Positions 8,199 through 16,626 of a stretch of DNA of 64,000 nt are shown here, piece by piece. Each line of letters opens with the position of its first letter. The first letter of the stretch is position 1. The DNA comes from DASZQY01 sp035548515 (lineage in GTDB: Bacteria; Pseudomonadota; Alphaproteobacteria; Rhizobiales; Kaistiaceae), in assembly GCA_035548515.1 (NCBI GenBank), contig DASZSW010000018.1, positions 225,458-289,457 of the forward strand, read 5' to 3'. The notes under the pieces were generated by a model. The model made no database searches, was not told the DNA's origin, and saw only the letters and a program-made list of their open reading frames with translations. A program made the translations under genes and the position numbers.

Positions 8199-9358
8199 CA
8201 ACTCAATGTGACGCCGGCGTTGGTCATGGTGTCGCCATTGCTGGTGGCGGCGCCGACGCTCAGAAGCGCGTTGTTGCCGAAGTTGCGGTAGTAGCCGACC
8301 GCCGCGCCGACCTGGCCGTTGTACATGCCGACGGCGCCGCTTAGCTGATTATCGCCGGTTGCGCGCGAATTTGGATGCAGCCCGGCAAGCGCCGCGCTAA
8401 GCGCGCCTACGGTCTTGATCTGACTGCCGAGACCCGTCAGCGGGCTGAGATCCATGCTCGTCGTCGCTAGGTTGCCGCTGGCGTCCGACGTAACGAAGTA
8501 GGTGCTTCCGCTCTGGGCGTCCTTGCTCGCCTGCGAGTTGATGCCCGCGAAGGTGTAGGTGTTGTCGGGCGTCCCGAACATCTGCTGGCCCGCGATTGTC
8601 GCGACCGCCCCCGCGCCGAAGGCGGAGGAGTTGGCGCCCTCAGCGCGCGCGCCGGCGCCAACGGCGGTGTTCCTCCATCCGTCACCCGCTGCGTAAGCCC
8701 CATTGCCGACCGCCAAGTTGGCGCTGTCATTGCCGGAGGCATTGGCCGTGGCACCAAAGGCGGCGTTGGCGCTGTTGTCGCCGCTGGCGTTAGCCTGATC
8801 ACCGCTGGCGTTGTTGGAGCTTCCGGCACCCCAGGCCTGGGACAAGCTGCCAAACGCAGAGTTGTCGCTGCCATCGCCGTGGGCGTCGCTGTAGGCGCCG
8901 TTGGCAGTGTTGACGCTGCCGTCGCCATAAGCGAAGGCGTTGTCGCCGGTAGCGGTGTTATGGCTTTCGATGGGTCCGGCGCCGGACGACGACTGGCCAG
9001 AACTGCCGCTGGACGCTCCGTTGCCGGACGACGACTGGCCGGAACTGCCGGAACTGCTCACCGTGCTGTGGGCATCAGCGCCGTTGCCGACCGCGGTATT
9101 GCCGGCGCCCACATCGCCCGAAGCGTTGGCGCCCTGACCGCAGGCCGTGTTAGTTCCGTTGAATCCGTCGTCTCCCGCACCACCGCTGCTGCTGCTTTGG
9201 GCGTCCGTGCAGATCACCGCCTGCGCCGGACTGAGGGTGAGTGTCGCGACAAAGCCACCCGCCAGAATCACGAGCCACGCGCCCGCGACAACCTTGGAAA
9301 TATACCTCGCCCGCGCGCCGCGCTCGTCCGCAATAGCCGGAGACAAGAGATCATTCAT
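8195..9358 (-). CDS. short YadA-like trimeric autotransporter adhesin
   Basis: A 387-residue outer-membrane adhesin. It has a long N-terminal region, then a signal segment (VVAGAWLVILAGGFVATLTL ending SPAQA). A head region made of ~14-residue repeats of the type NTAVGNGADA, NTATGDNAFAYGDG and NSAFGSLSQAWGAG is typical of YadA heads. The last ~55 residues form the membrane anchor (LSGAVGMYNGQVGAAVGYY... ending in VTLSW, with the expected C-terminal aromatic). The stalk is very short, and a Ser/Gly/Gln-rich insert sits inside the head. The ATG at 9358 has GGAG eight bases upstream; an upstream in-frame start at 9412 lacks this. It overlaps the next gene (GTGA). Confidence 0.85.
   Translation of the reverse strand: MNDLLSPAIADERGARARYISKVVAGAWLVILAGGFVATLTLSPAQAVICTDAQSSSSGGAGDDGFNGTNTACGQGANASGDVGAGNTAVGNGADAHSTVSSSGSSGQSSSGNGASSGSSGQSSSGAGPIESHNTATGDNAFAYGDGSVNTANGAYSDAHGDGSDNSAFGSLSQAWGAGSSNNASGDQANASGDNSANAAFGATANASGNDSANLAVGNGAYAAGDGWRNTAVGAGARAEGANSSAFGAGAVATIAGQQMFGTPDNTYTFAGINSQASKDAQSGSTYFVTSDASGNLATTSMDLSPLTGLGSQIKTVGALSAALAGLHPNSRATGDNQLSGAVGMYNGQVGAAVGYYRNFGNNALLSVGAATSNGDTMTNAGVTLSW
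8981..9050 (-). repeat. tandem 42-base repeat inside the adhesin head
   Basis: Two 28-base blocks at 8981-9008 and 9023-9050 differ by one base and lie 42 bases apart. They encode a duplicated 14-residue Ser/Gly unit (SSGSSGQSSSG). The in-frame period allows repeat-number change without frameshift, so the length of this linker could vary between strains. Confidence 0.8.
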
Positions 9359-9557
9359 TGCACTGCTCCGACGATTGACGGCCTGCCCGAATCCAATTTT
9401 CCACGACGCCAAGTTTCGGAGGACCGCGTGAAGTAACCAGTCGCCAAATGACGACTATCCAGTGGATCATCGTGGGAGGCGGGTAGAGGACCGCGATCTG
9501 TTGCTGGTATGTAACTGAGGGGCAGATGACGAGGCCCGCCGATCAGAGGCTGGCCTA
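9359..9557. promoter_or_regulatory. divergent intergenic region between adhesin and LuxR regulator
   Basis: About 200 bases separate the two divergent starts. I see the adhesin ribosome site (GGAG) and, for the regulator, AGAGG at 9545-9549. I find no convincing sigma-70 boxes or long dyad that I could name. The arrangement fits control of the adhesin by the neighbouring regulator, but the sequence does not prove this. Confidence 0.4.
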
Positions 9558-10661
9558 GTGGTGTGGCGCATGCGTGAGCTGGTTGATCGCGTCTACGAGG
9601 CGGCGTTTGTGCCCGAGCAGTGGAATCGCGTGCTTCAGGGCGCGTGCGATCTCTCGGCATCGGCCAGCGGCCAGGTATTATTCTTCAGCCCCAACGGCCC
9701 GCCGCGTGGCATCACGCTCGACAACCTGCGGCCCGTGTTCAACCGCTTCATCAAAGGCGACTTTTGGACGTCCTGCGCTAGCGTGCAGAGAATCTGCAGC
9801 GTGCGCCCGGCGAGCTTCGTGCGTGTCGAGGACCTTGTGCCCGCCGAGGAGATTGCGCGCGATCCGCTGCGCATCATGCTCAGGAAGTTCGGGATCGGCG
9901 CCCATCTGTGCACCGCCATACCGATGCCGACCGGCGAGTTGGCAATATTCGTCTTCCAGAAATGGACGAACGACGGAGGCTATGAACAGGATGAGATCGA
10001 CAAGCTGAATGCTCTCAGGCCGCACCTCGAGCGCGCGAGTCTGGTCGCCGGCCGTATTGGCATCGAGCGGGCCGAGGCGACCAGTTCCACGCTCGATCTC
10101 ATGGGATGGCCGGCGGCCGTGCTCTCCTCGGGCGGACGGGTGATGGCGATGAATCCGCGCCTGGCACGCATGAGCGCCACGTTCCTGCCGGTCGCGTTCG
10201 GCGGACTAGCCATCGCCGACGCTAACGCCAACGAGCGGTTTCAGGCGGCGATGGAGCGCATGAACCGGGCCGGCGCCGGGGGCAGCTCCATCCCTGTTCC
10301 GGCGATCGGCGACGAACCGGCGTTGGTCATCCACCTTCTGCCGCTCCGGCGCGTAGCGCACGACATCTTCGGCGGTGCCGAGACTCTCATCCTGGCCACT
10401 CCGATCGCGGCGAGCCAACTGGCGCCGTCGGCGACGCTCCTCAATGTGCTTTTCGACATGACGCCGGCGGAGGCGCGGCTTGCGACGGACCTCACCGGCG
10501 GCCTCACGCTTGCCGAATCCGCCGCCAAGCATGGCGTCACGGTGAAGTCGTCGCGCACGTATCTGGAACGCATCTTCCGCAAGACAGGCATCCATCGGCA
10601 GGGCCAGCTCGTCGCCATGCTGAAGACTGTCCAGCCGCACGCATCGCCGCCTTCAGGATGA
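9558..10661 (+). CDS. LuxR-family (HTH) transcriptional regulator with unknown sensor domain
   Basis: A 367-residue regulator. The C-terminal ~65 residues form a LuxR-type helix-turn-helix: LTPAEARLA-like MTPAEARLATDLTGGLTLAE, then AAKHGVTVKSSRTYLERIFRKTG and a final HRQGQLVAML. The N-terminal 290 residues look like a PAS/GAF-like sensor of the type common in alphaproteobacterial LuxR proteins and do not show the autoinducer-binding signature of quorum LuxR proteins. The start is GTG at 9558 with AGAGG eight bases upstream. It is divergent from the adhesin and 13 bases upstream of the methyltransferase-like gene, so it may control either. Confidence 0.8.
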   Translation: MVWRMRELVDRVYEAAFVPEQWNRVLQGACDLSASASGQVLFFSPNGPPRGITLDNLRPVFNRFIKGDFWTSCASVQRICSVRPASFVRVEDLVPAEEIARDPLRIMLRKFGIGAHLCTAIPMPTGELAIFVFQKWTNDGGYEQDEIDKLNALRPHLERASLVAGRIGIERAEATSSTLDLMGWPAAVLSSGGRVMAMNPRLARMSATFLPVAFGGLAIADANANERFQAAMERMNRAGAGGSSIPVPAIGDEPALVIHLLPLRRVAHDIFGGAETLILATPIAASQLAPSATLLNVLFDMTPAEARLATDLTGGLTLAESAAKHGVTVKSSRTYLERIFRKTGIHRQGQLVAMLKTVQPHASPPSG

Positions 10662-10674
10662 CATCGGCGGCAAC

Positions 10675-12024
10675 ATGAATATTCACGAGCGCACCAACAC
10701 GCCTCGCCGCCGACAGGCGGCAAAGAACGCGGTCCGCAGCGGCGACGGCTACGCGCAGTCCCCGGAGGCAGCGCGGGCAAGCGCCAAGCGACCAGCTTCC
10801 GCAACCAGGCTGCTTACCGGGCTGACGGGCCTGGTCGCCGCGGTGGCAGCCATTGTTGCCCTGAAGCGGCTCGACCTGCCGCTTCACGAAAAGACGCTGC
10901 TGACCATCTTCTGCACGGCCGCGGCGATGATCGTTGTCGATTTCGTAGCCTATCGAACGTGGACGAATCCCTCGGCGGGGATGGCGTTGCGCGCGGCCAA
11001 CGCATGGAGCGTCGAGCGCATCGTCTCCAAGCTGGTCGGATTCTGGGCGACGATCGGCGCAGTCGCGGTGGCCTATTCAATCTTCCCCGAATATCACGGT
11101 GGCTTTTACGCCGAGCCTCTTGCCGCGGCCCGCCTGATGCTTCCGTGGCTGCTATTGGCTTCGCCGTTCTACATCGCTTACGTCGATCGCCGGCAGGCCG
11201 AACCCGAGGACATCTACGCGGAACTCGGACGCTTCCTGACGGCCCGCGGTCCGCTGCCGCGGCGCGAGCTGCTCGGCCAGCATGCCCGCGCCTGGCTGGT
11301 CAAAGGCTTCTTCCTGCCACTGATGTTCGCTTATCTCGCCACCGGGCTCCACGATGTGTGGGCCGTGGACGTCACGAAATTGTGGGGCAACTTCGGTGCC
11401 CTGTATGAAGCGTCGTATGACGCAATCTTCCTGATCGATCTGCTGTTCGCCGTGGTCGGCTACCTGTTCACGTTCCGCCTGCTCGACACGCATATTCGTT
11501 CCGCCGAGCCGACCGTTGCCGGTTGGGTCGTCTGCCTCATCTGCTACCAGCCCTTCTGGAGCATCATCGGATCGAACTACCTGCAATACGAGCAGGACAA
11601 ATTCTACTGGGGCGGACTGACGGCCGGCCATCCGGTCATCTACGTGGCGTGGGGAAGTCTGATCCTCGCCGCCAGCGCCATATATGCCGTTTCCACGGTC
11701 GCCTTTGGGCTGCGTTTCTCTAACCTCACGCATCGCGGGATCATTACGAGCGGCCCCTACCGGTGGACCAAACATCCCGCATACTTTTTCAAATGCCTGT
11801 CGTTCTGGCTGATCTCGATTCCCTTTCTGTCGAACCAGGGAATTGAGGCCGCGCTGGCGCAGAGCGCGCTGCTGATCCTCGGCAACGCCATCTACGTCGC
11901 GCGCGCTTACACCGAGGAAAAGCATCTCAGCCGCGATCCGGTCTATCGCGAGTACCAGCAGTTCATCCGGGAGCACGGCGCCGTGGCGCGTCTCGTCAAG
12001 CTGGTGAAGCCGGCGCTGCGCTGA
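10675..12024 (+). CDS. membrane protein with C-terminal isoprenylcysteine methyltransferase (ICMT/Ste14-like) domain
   Basis: A 449-residue protein, more than twice the length of usual bacterial ICMT proteins. After a ~40-residue basic N-terminus come roughly eight to ten hydrophobic segments. The last 110 residues hold the SAM-dependent methyltransferase signature of this family: ITSGPYRWTKHPAYFFKCL and, near the end, AYTEEKHLSRDPVYREYQQF. Bacteria do not prenylate CaaX proteins in the eukaryotic way, so the substrate is unknown; related proteins methylate lipids or small molecules. The gene follows the LuxR gene by 13 bases and overlaps the acyltransferase tail-to-tail by 29 bases. Confidence 0.75.
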   Translation: MNIHERTNTPRRRQAAKNAVRSGDGYAQSPEAARASAKRPASATRLLTGLTGLVAAVAAIVALKRLDLPLHEKTLLTIFCTAAAMIVVDFVAYRTWTNPSAGMALRAANAWSVERIVSKLVGFWATIGAVAVAYSIFPEYHGGFYAEPLAAARLMLPWLLLASPFYIAYVDRRQAEPEDIYAELGRFLTARGPLPRRELLGQHARAWLVKGFFLPLMFAYLATGLHDVWAVDVTKLWGNFGALYEASYDAIFLIDLLFAVVGYLFTFRLLDTHIRSAEPTVAGWVVCLICYQPFWSIIGSNYLQYEQDKFYWGGLTAGHPVIYVAWGSLILAASAIYAVSTVAFGLRFSNLTHRGIITSGPYRWTKHPAYFFKCLSFWLISIPFLSNQGIEAALAQSALLILGNAIYVARAYTEEKHLSRDPVYREYQQFIREHGAVARLVKLVKPALR

Positions 12025-13054
12025 TCGCAGACCCGGGGTGCGGACTATTGATGCGTCGTGCCGCTCGCATCGACGGCACCTCGACAAGCGCGTAAAAAAT
12101 GTAAGCGCCGAGCAGGGACGCCAATACCGCGATCGCAATTCCGGCGATCTGTATGGCGGGCTGCGCGGGCAGCCGTTCCACAATCGTGAAGACCCTGTCC
12201 CCTATCGGATTGTGGATGAGATAGAGGGAGTAGGAGAAGCCGCCTGCGAACGCCAGCAGGCGTAGACTTTTCGGCCACGGCGCGAGGATCAACGCGGCGG
12301 CGAGGATGCCGCTCAGCATGTCGCCGATTCCTACCGTTTGCGAGCAGACCGCTGCGAAGGCGGCGGTCCACAGCAGAAGCTCTACCCAGTGGAGGCGACG
12401 TTCGAACCAGAGGAATGTCGTAAAGCCGAAGGCGAAGAGCGGCAGATAGTAGAAGACCAGGCGTGGATCGCTGCCCAGGTACGCCGCCGCCAATGTCGCG
12501 AGCAGGAAAAGACGGATGGTCCACTGCGATCTGCCGATCAGAGCGGAAGCGGTGAAGAGGATTAGGACGTAGTACTGAAACTCGATCGCGAGCGTCCAAT
12601 AGGCGACGTTCAGCCACTGCGCGCCATTCACCCAGGGAACCAGATAGGCGGGATGAAGCAGCACGTCCCGGAGATCGAGGTGGGGAAGGATGCCCCGCGA
12701 CCAGGGCGCGAGATAGGCGATAAACGGAAGCGCGACGCATAACACTACCGACGCGAGGTACGGCGGCTCGAGCCGGACGATTCGGGCGAGGAAGAACCTC
12801 CAGCCATCCGTGCGCAGCCGGTAGCCCCTCGCCGCCATCGCATAAGGAATGATGAAGCCGGAGATAACGAAAAACACGTCGACGCCGAGATAGCCGTACT
12901 CTCCGCTGATCTTCAGGAGGCCGGGCGGGCAGTCATCGTTGGCGGCCGTGAAGTGGAACCACATCACTGCCAGCGCCGCCAGTCCACGCATGTATTCTAT
13001 GTGCGGCAGGCGGCGCTCTACGTTTGCTGCGCTACCCGATGTTGCGGGCCTCAC
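11996..13054 (-). CDS. acyltransferase 3 family membrane protein (polysaccharide O-acyltransferase)
   Basis: A 352-residue integral membrane acyltransferase. It opens with the family hallmark IEYMRGLAALAVMWFHF, continues with GYLGVDVFFVISGFII, and has about ten hydrophobic helices. Such enzymes move acetyl or succinyl groups onto sugars of surface polysaccharides. The start is GTG at 13054, which shares one base with the stop of the upstream glycosyltransferase (TAGTG); a longer open frame upstream is ignored because it lies inside that gene. As the last gene of the polysaccharide cluster it is expected to decorate the repeat unit. It converges on the ICMT-like gene and overlaps its last 29 bases. 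Confidence 0.87.
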   Translation of the reverse strand: MRPATSGSAANVERRLPHIEYMRGLAALAVMWFHFTAANDDCPPGLLKISGEYGYLGVDVFFVISGFIIPYAMAARGYRLRTDGWRFFLARIVRLEPPYLASVVLCVALPFIAYLAPWSRGILPHLDLRDVLLHPAYLVPWVNGAQWLNVAYWTLAIEFQYYVLILFTASALIGRSQWTIRLFLLATLAAAYLGSDPRLVFYYLPLFAFGFTTFLWFERRLHWVELLLWTAAFAAVCSQTVGIGDMLSGILAAALILAPWPKSLRLLAFAGGFSYSLYLIHNPIGDRVFTIVERLPAQPAIQIAGIAIAVLASLLGAYIFYALVEVPSMRAARRINSPHPGSAISAAPASPA

Positions 13055-14067
13055 TACGCGGGGCTCCGTCCCGGGCTTCTTTCGGCGAGCGTCGTCCGTC
13101 GGACCGCCGGCCAGAATTGGTCGGAGCCCAGACTGTCGATGAGGCCGTGCCAGTAGAGGATGTTGTAGACGGCGCTGTACGCGGCATTGGCCAGCGCCCG
13201 AGCGCCGAGGTAGTGGGCCGCCCGGCCGGCACCCGCAAAGGACGCGACCACCGGCCGGCGCCATGCGGCGCTTCCCGCGCAGAGTCGCACCGCTGCCCGG
13301 TTAAGCGTGTTCCGCTGCCGGTACCAGCGCGCGGCTTCCTCTGCCAGCGCGGTGCGCGTGAACCCTTCCCGAAGAGCGATCTCGGATCTGCCAAATGCCT
13401 CCGCGTTCTTCGCCCATGCGCCGTAGCCGTGCGCGCCAACATGGGTCGATAGCGCCCGTTGGCTGTAAGTAAAGCGACCGCCCCGATCAGCGAGGCGGAA
13501 GCCGAGCTGGAAATCCTCGCCGCGTGCCAGGCCGACGCCAAATCCGCCGACGGCACGGAACAGCTGGCTCGGCACCGAGCAATTGCCGCTGTAGAAATCC
13601 CGCGGGCCAGGCGTGCGGCCAGCCGCGAGCTCGGCCCCAAGCTTCGTAAGCTGCGCGTCCTCCCATGCCGTCCAGGGATCACGCCGCGCCGGTGGCGGCA
13701 CTATGCGGCCGATGATGCTCGTGCGCTCGTCTTCCGTGTAGCGGGCGTGCTCCCCGACGAGCGCATCCGAGGCGATCATGTCGTCATCGAGAAACAGGAG
13801 CCGCCTGCCCCGCGCGACGGCGACGCCTGCGTTTCGTGCTGCGCCTGCGCCGGCATTCCGTTGCTGGATCAGCGCGACCCGCATCTGAGCATTCTTCGCG
13901 TAGCGCGCGACGACGTCGGTGGTTCCGTCCGTCGAGCTGTCGTTGACGACGATCAGCTCCCAGCGATCCGACGGGAACTGCTGCGCCGCCAGGCTCGCAA
14001 GCACAGCGGGAAGCAGCTCGGCGCGATTGCGCGTCGGGATGACAACGCTGAGCGCCGGCTCGCTCAT
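13054..14067 (-). CDS. glycosyltransferase family 2
   Basis: A 337-residue GT-A fold glycosyltransferase. The N-terminus LSVVIPTRNRAELLPAVLAS is the family start, VVNDSSTDGTTDVV binds the nucleotide, and LLFLDDDMIA is the DxD region. It lacks obvious transmembrane helices and should act in the cytoplasm at the membrane face, adding one sugar to the lipid-linked repeat unit. It overlaps the upstream GT4 gene by four bases (ATGA) and the downstream acyltransferase by one base. The sugar and linkage cannot be inferred. Confidence 0.9.
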   Translation of the reverse strand: MSEPALSVVIPTRNRAELLPAVLASLAAQQFPSDRWELIVVNDSSTDGTTDVVARYAKNAQMRVALIQQRNAGAGAARNAGVAVARGRRLLFLDDDMIASDALVGEHARYTEDERTSIIGRIVPPPARRDPWTAWEDAQLTKLGAELAAGRTPGPRDFYSGNCSVPSQLFRAVGGFGVGLARGEDFQLGFRLADRGGRFTYSQRALSTHVGAHGYGAWAKNAEAFGRSEIALREGFTRTALAEEAARWYRQRNTLNRAAVRLCAGSAAWRRPVVASFAGAGRAAHYLGARALANAAYSAVYNILYWHGLIDSLGSDQFWPAVRRTTLAERSPGRSPA

Positions 14068-15296
14068 ATCGAAACGCGGCCTCGCGCGAGATCAGGGGGA
14101 AGGAACGTCCGCTCGCGCCGAGGCGCGGCCATCGCCGCATTGCCGGACTGAAGCGCATCGCGGATGGTCGAGAGGAATATCTCGCGGCGCGCGCGGGACC
14201 AGGATAGCGCGGCCGATGTCCAATCGGGCTCCTCCGCCGCTGCCACTCTCTCCGCGAGAAGCCGCGCGAACAGCGGGACATCGTCCGCGATCGCGACGAA
14301 GGAGGGGAGCGGCCCAAGGCCTCGCGTCGCGGCCGGCGTGGCGACAATCGGGCGACCGGTGGCAATCGCGGCCAGCATCTTTGTCTCGACGCCGCTGCCA
14401 TAACGGGTCGGGACCGCCACCACCTTGGCGCCGGAAAGGAAGCCCGCGACATCGGAGACGAAGCCACGGTAGGTGATGCCTGGGACCCCGCCAAGCACGT
14501 GCTCCGCCCCTGCCCCCGCGACGTGGACAGAGATGCCGCGCGGAAGATGCGGGTGGATCTCCTTGAGGAACCAGCGGAGCGCATCGATATTGGGCAGCCA
14601 CGACCAGGTCGCGAGCAGCGCGACGTCGAACGATGCTTCGCCGCTGGCCGCGCGCGGCTGTACACCCGGCTCGGGCATGACCGGCAGGACGGTAATGCGT
14701 GTCCCCGCCCCTGCAGCGCGAAGTACGTCGGCGTCTGTTTGGCTCAGCACGAAGATATTTTCCACGCGCGCAGCCGCGCGCGTTTCGAGCCGGCGGAGGT
14801 TTCGCGACTCGCGTCGATAAAGAGCGCGCCCAAGCCGCGACTGCTGAAAACGGGCCCCTTCAGCATAGAGCTCCGATTCGGCGTTGTGCATCAGCAGCCA
14901 GACCGGCACCGCCGACGGGAGCCAATCGAGCAGCCAGGTCATCTGGGTGTGATCGACAACGACAACGTCGATCCGCTTCTCCTTGATCAGACGCCTCATG
15001 CATTGGGCGTATGCCCGCCCATAGAATTTCTCGGCGGTGTATGGCCGCCTCGAAATCAGGCTTCGCGCCATCCAGACTCCGGCTCGCGCACCCGACCCCG
15101 ATGTTTCGATGGTCCGCCGGCCACCGACGACGGTATCGGGGTCGGTCGGTGCATCCTGCCCGGGCCGCAGATAGCCGAGGACGATCACTTCGCATCCGAA
15201 CCGCCGGAGCGCGTCCACCGTCGCCAGCGAAACGATATCGCCGCCGCTGCTCGCTTCCGACGGCGGGATCACGGTTGTCGCGAAAAGAACGCGCAT
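14064..15296 (-). CDS. glycosyltransferase family 4
   Basis: A 410-residue GT-B glycosyltransferase. The N-terminal Rossmann half starts MRVLFATTVIPPSEASSGGD. The C-terminal half has the donor site PTRYGSGVETKMLAAIATG with its conserved Glu and PIVATPAATRG. Of two close ATGs (15302 and 15296) I chose the second, because the ribosome site AGGTAGGA runs right up to the first and is correctly spaced for the second. It lies between the flippase and the GT2 gene in one translationally coupled run. The acceptor and sugar are unknown. Confidence 0.88.
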   Translation of the reverse strand: MRVLFATTVIPPSEASSGGDIVSLATVDALRRFGCEVIVLGYLRPGQDAPTDPDTVVGGRRTIETSGSGARAGVWMARSLISRRPYTAEKFYGRAYAQCMRRLIKEKRIDVVVVDHTQMTWLLDWLPSAVPVWLLMHNAESELYAEGARFQQSRLGRALYRRESRNLRRLETRAAARVENIFVLSQTDADVLRAAGAGTRITVLPVMPEPGVQPRAASGEASFDVALLATWSWLPNIDALRWFLKEIHPHLPRGISVHVAGAGAEHVLGGVPGITYRGFVSDVAGFLSGAKVVAVPTRYGSGVETKMLAAIATGRPIVATPAATRGLGPLPSFVAIADDVPLFARLLAERVAAAEEPDWTSAALSWSRARREIFLSTIRDALQSGNAAMAAPRRERTFLPPDLARGRVSI

Positions 15297-15304
15297 CGCC
15301 ATTC

Positions 15305-16618
15305 CTACCTGAGGCTGCCGGCAGAGATTTCGGCCCGATATCTGCGGACGAGAAGCAAGGTTGAACCAATATCCCCCACCAGTATCGCCGCCGCACACCC
15401 GAGAGCGCCGGCGAACGTTGCGCCGACGATTGCCAGCCCCACGCTTACGACGCCGCGGAAGAGATCGGCGCGCAAGGTCGCCTGCGGCAAGCCCATCGCC
15501 CAGAGGCCGTTTCCTATGATCACCCGGACGCTGCCGACCACGAGAGCGAGGCTGAGGACGCGGGCAACCACTCCCGCCTCGGCGCCTCGGCCCGGAAGCA
15601 CGATCTCGCCGGCAAAGTCAGCGAAGAGAAAGACCGCCGCGACAAGCGCGACAAGAGCGGGAAGCACAATCCGGAAAGTCTTGATCAACGCCCTCTGCAA
15701 TTGTCCGGGGCCGCGGCGAAACGCTTCCGCGGTGCGGACTTCCACACCGCGCAACAGCCCGAGCATCGTATGATTCACCAGGCCCGCGATGGTGCTGCCA
15801 GCTGCGTACACGCCGGTCGCTTCGCCGCCGTGCACGAGAGTCAGTATCCACGGCGTCAGATAGTAGGGCATGGAACCGCACGTCGCTGCAGCGAATGCCC
15901 ATACGCCGAAGCGCGCTGAGCGGAGCAGGTAGCGATAGGCACCAACGAGCGAGGGCCGCACACGGTCGGCGTAGCAGCCGCACCACGCAGCGATGAACAG
16001 CGCGTTCGTGATCGACAGGATGACGAAGAAGCTGCCGACGTTGATGGTGCCTCGCGCCAGGATGAAGGTGAGCAAGGCGATCAGGAGGACGACCGCGACC
16101 GAATCCAGCGCGAGAATCAACAAAAGATCCCGCCGGACGAGCGACAGTGTTCGCAGGTAGGCCCGCAGCACGGTCGTCGTCATGAAAGCGGCGACCGATA
16201 GACCGAGGAGTGGGCCGAGACCGAGATACGCGAAAGTTACGAGACCGCCGAGGCTGAGGAGAGCGACCACTGTCTGCGCTCCAAACCCGAACAGGACGAC
16301 ATGGAAAGTCTGCAAGTCGGCTGAGGCGCGTTCTTCGGCGCGGAAAATCGGATATCCCGACAGGAAAAGGCTCTGGATCGCGATCGTCGCGAATAGCGCG
16401 GCGGAAACGGCGAGCGAATAGACGCCGAGTTCGCCGGCGCCCGCGAGCCGGCCGAGGGTTACCACCGGAATCGCCCCGGCGAGCGCCGCGACGCCTTGGT
16501 CAATGACGCCGACCAGCGACTGCCCGCCTTCGGTTGCGAGGATTGCTCTGACGTCGCGGCGAGAGCGCGGTGTGAGGTGCGTCGGCGCGGCCGAGGAAAA
16601 TGGCTTGGCGGCCGGCAT
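15305..16618 (-). CDS. polysaccharide flippase (Wzx / MATE-like oligosaccharide flippase)
   Basis: A 437-residue, very hydrophobic protein with about twelve membrane segments. It starts with a short polar N-terminus, then ATEGGQSLVGVIDQGVAALA and the first helices. The pattern matches polysaccharide biosynthesis proteins that flip undecaprenyl-linked repeat units across the inner membrane. A longer open frame upstream is rejected because it runs through the sugar transferase; the ATG at 16618 follows that gene by eight bases. The polymerase-like gene and the initiating transferase in the same cluster make a Wzx role likely. Confidence 0.85.
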   Translation of the reverse strand: MPAAKPFSSAAPTHLTPRSRRDVRAILATEGGQSLVGVIDQGVAALAGAIPVVTLGRLAGAGELGVYSLAVSAALFATIAIQSLFLSGYPIFRAEERASADLQTFHVVLFGFGAQTVVALLSLGGLVTFAYLGLGPLLGLSVAAFMTTTVLRAYLRTLSLVRRDLLLILALDSVAVVLLIALLTFILARGTINVGSFFVILSITNALFIAAWCGCYADRVRPSLVGAYRYLLRSARFGVWAFAAATCGSMPYYLTPWILTLVHGGEATGVYAAGSTIAGLVNHTMLGLLRGVEVRTAEAFRRGPGQLQRALIKTFRIVLPALVALVAAVFLFADFAGEIVLPGRGAEAGVVARVLSLALVVGSVRVIIGNGLWAMGLPQATLRADLFRGVVSVGLAIVGATFAGALGCAAAILVGDIGSTLLLVRRYRAEISAGSLR

Positions 16619-16626
16619 CGGGCGGC

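Noticed and set aside
8460..9200. CRISPR-like or minisatellite array in the adhesin gene
   Set aside because: The repetition is at protein level (YadA head repeats). Apart from one 42-base duplication the DNA units are not identical, and there are no spacers or cas genes.
9558..10661. Quorum-sensing LuxR with its synthase
   Set aside because: Only the HTH is LuxR-like. The N-terminal domain lacks the autoinducer-binding signature and no luxI-type gene is near.
13055..13264. N-terminal extension of the acyltransferase
   Set aside because: It overlaps the glycosyltransferase frame and reads as low-complexity basic sequence. GTG at 13054 gives the standard family start.
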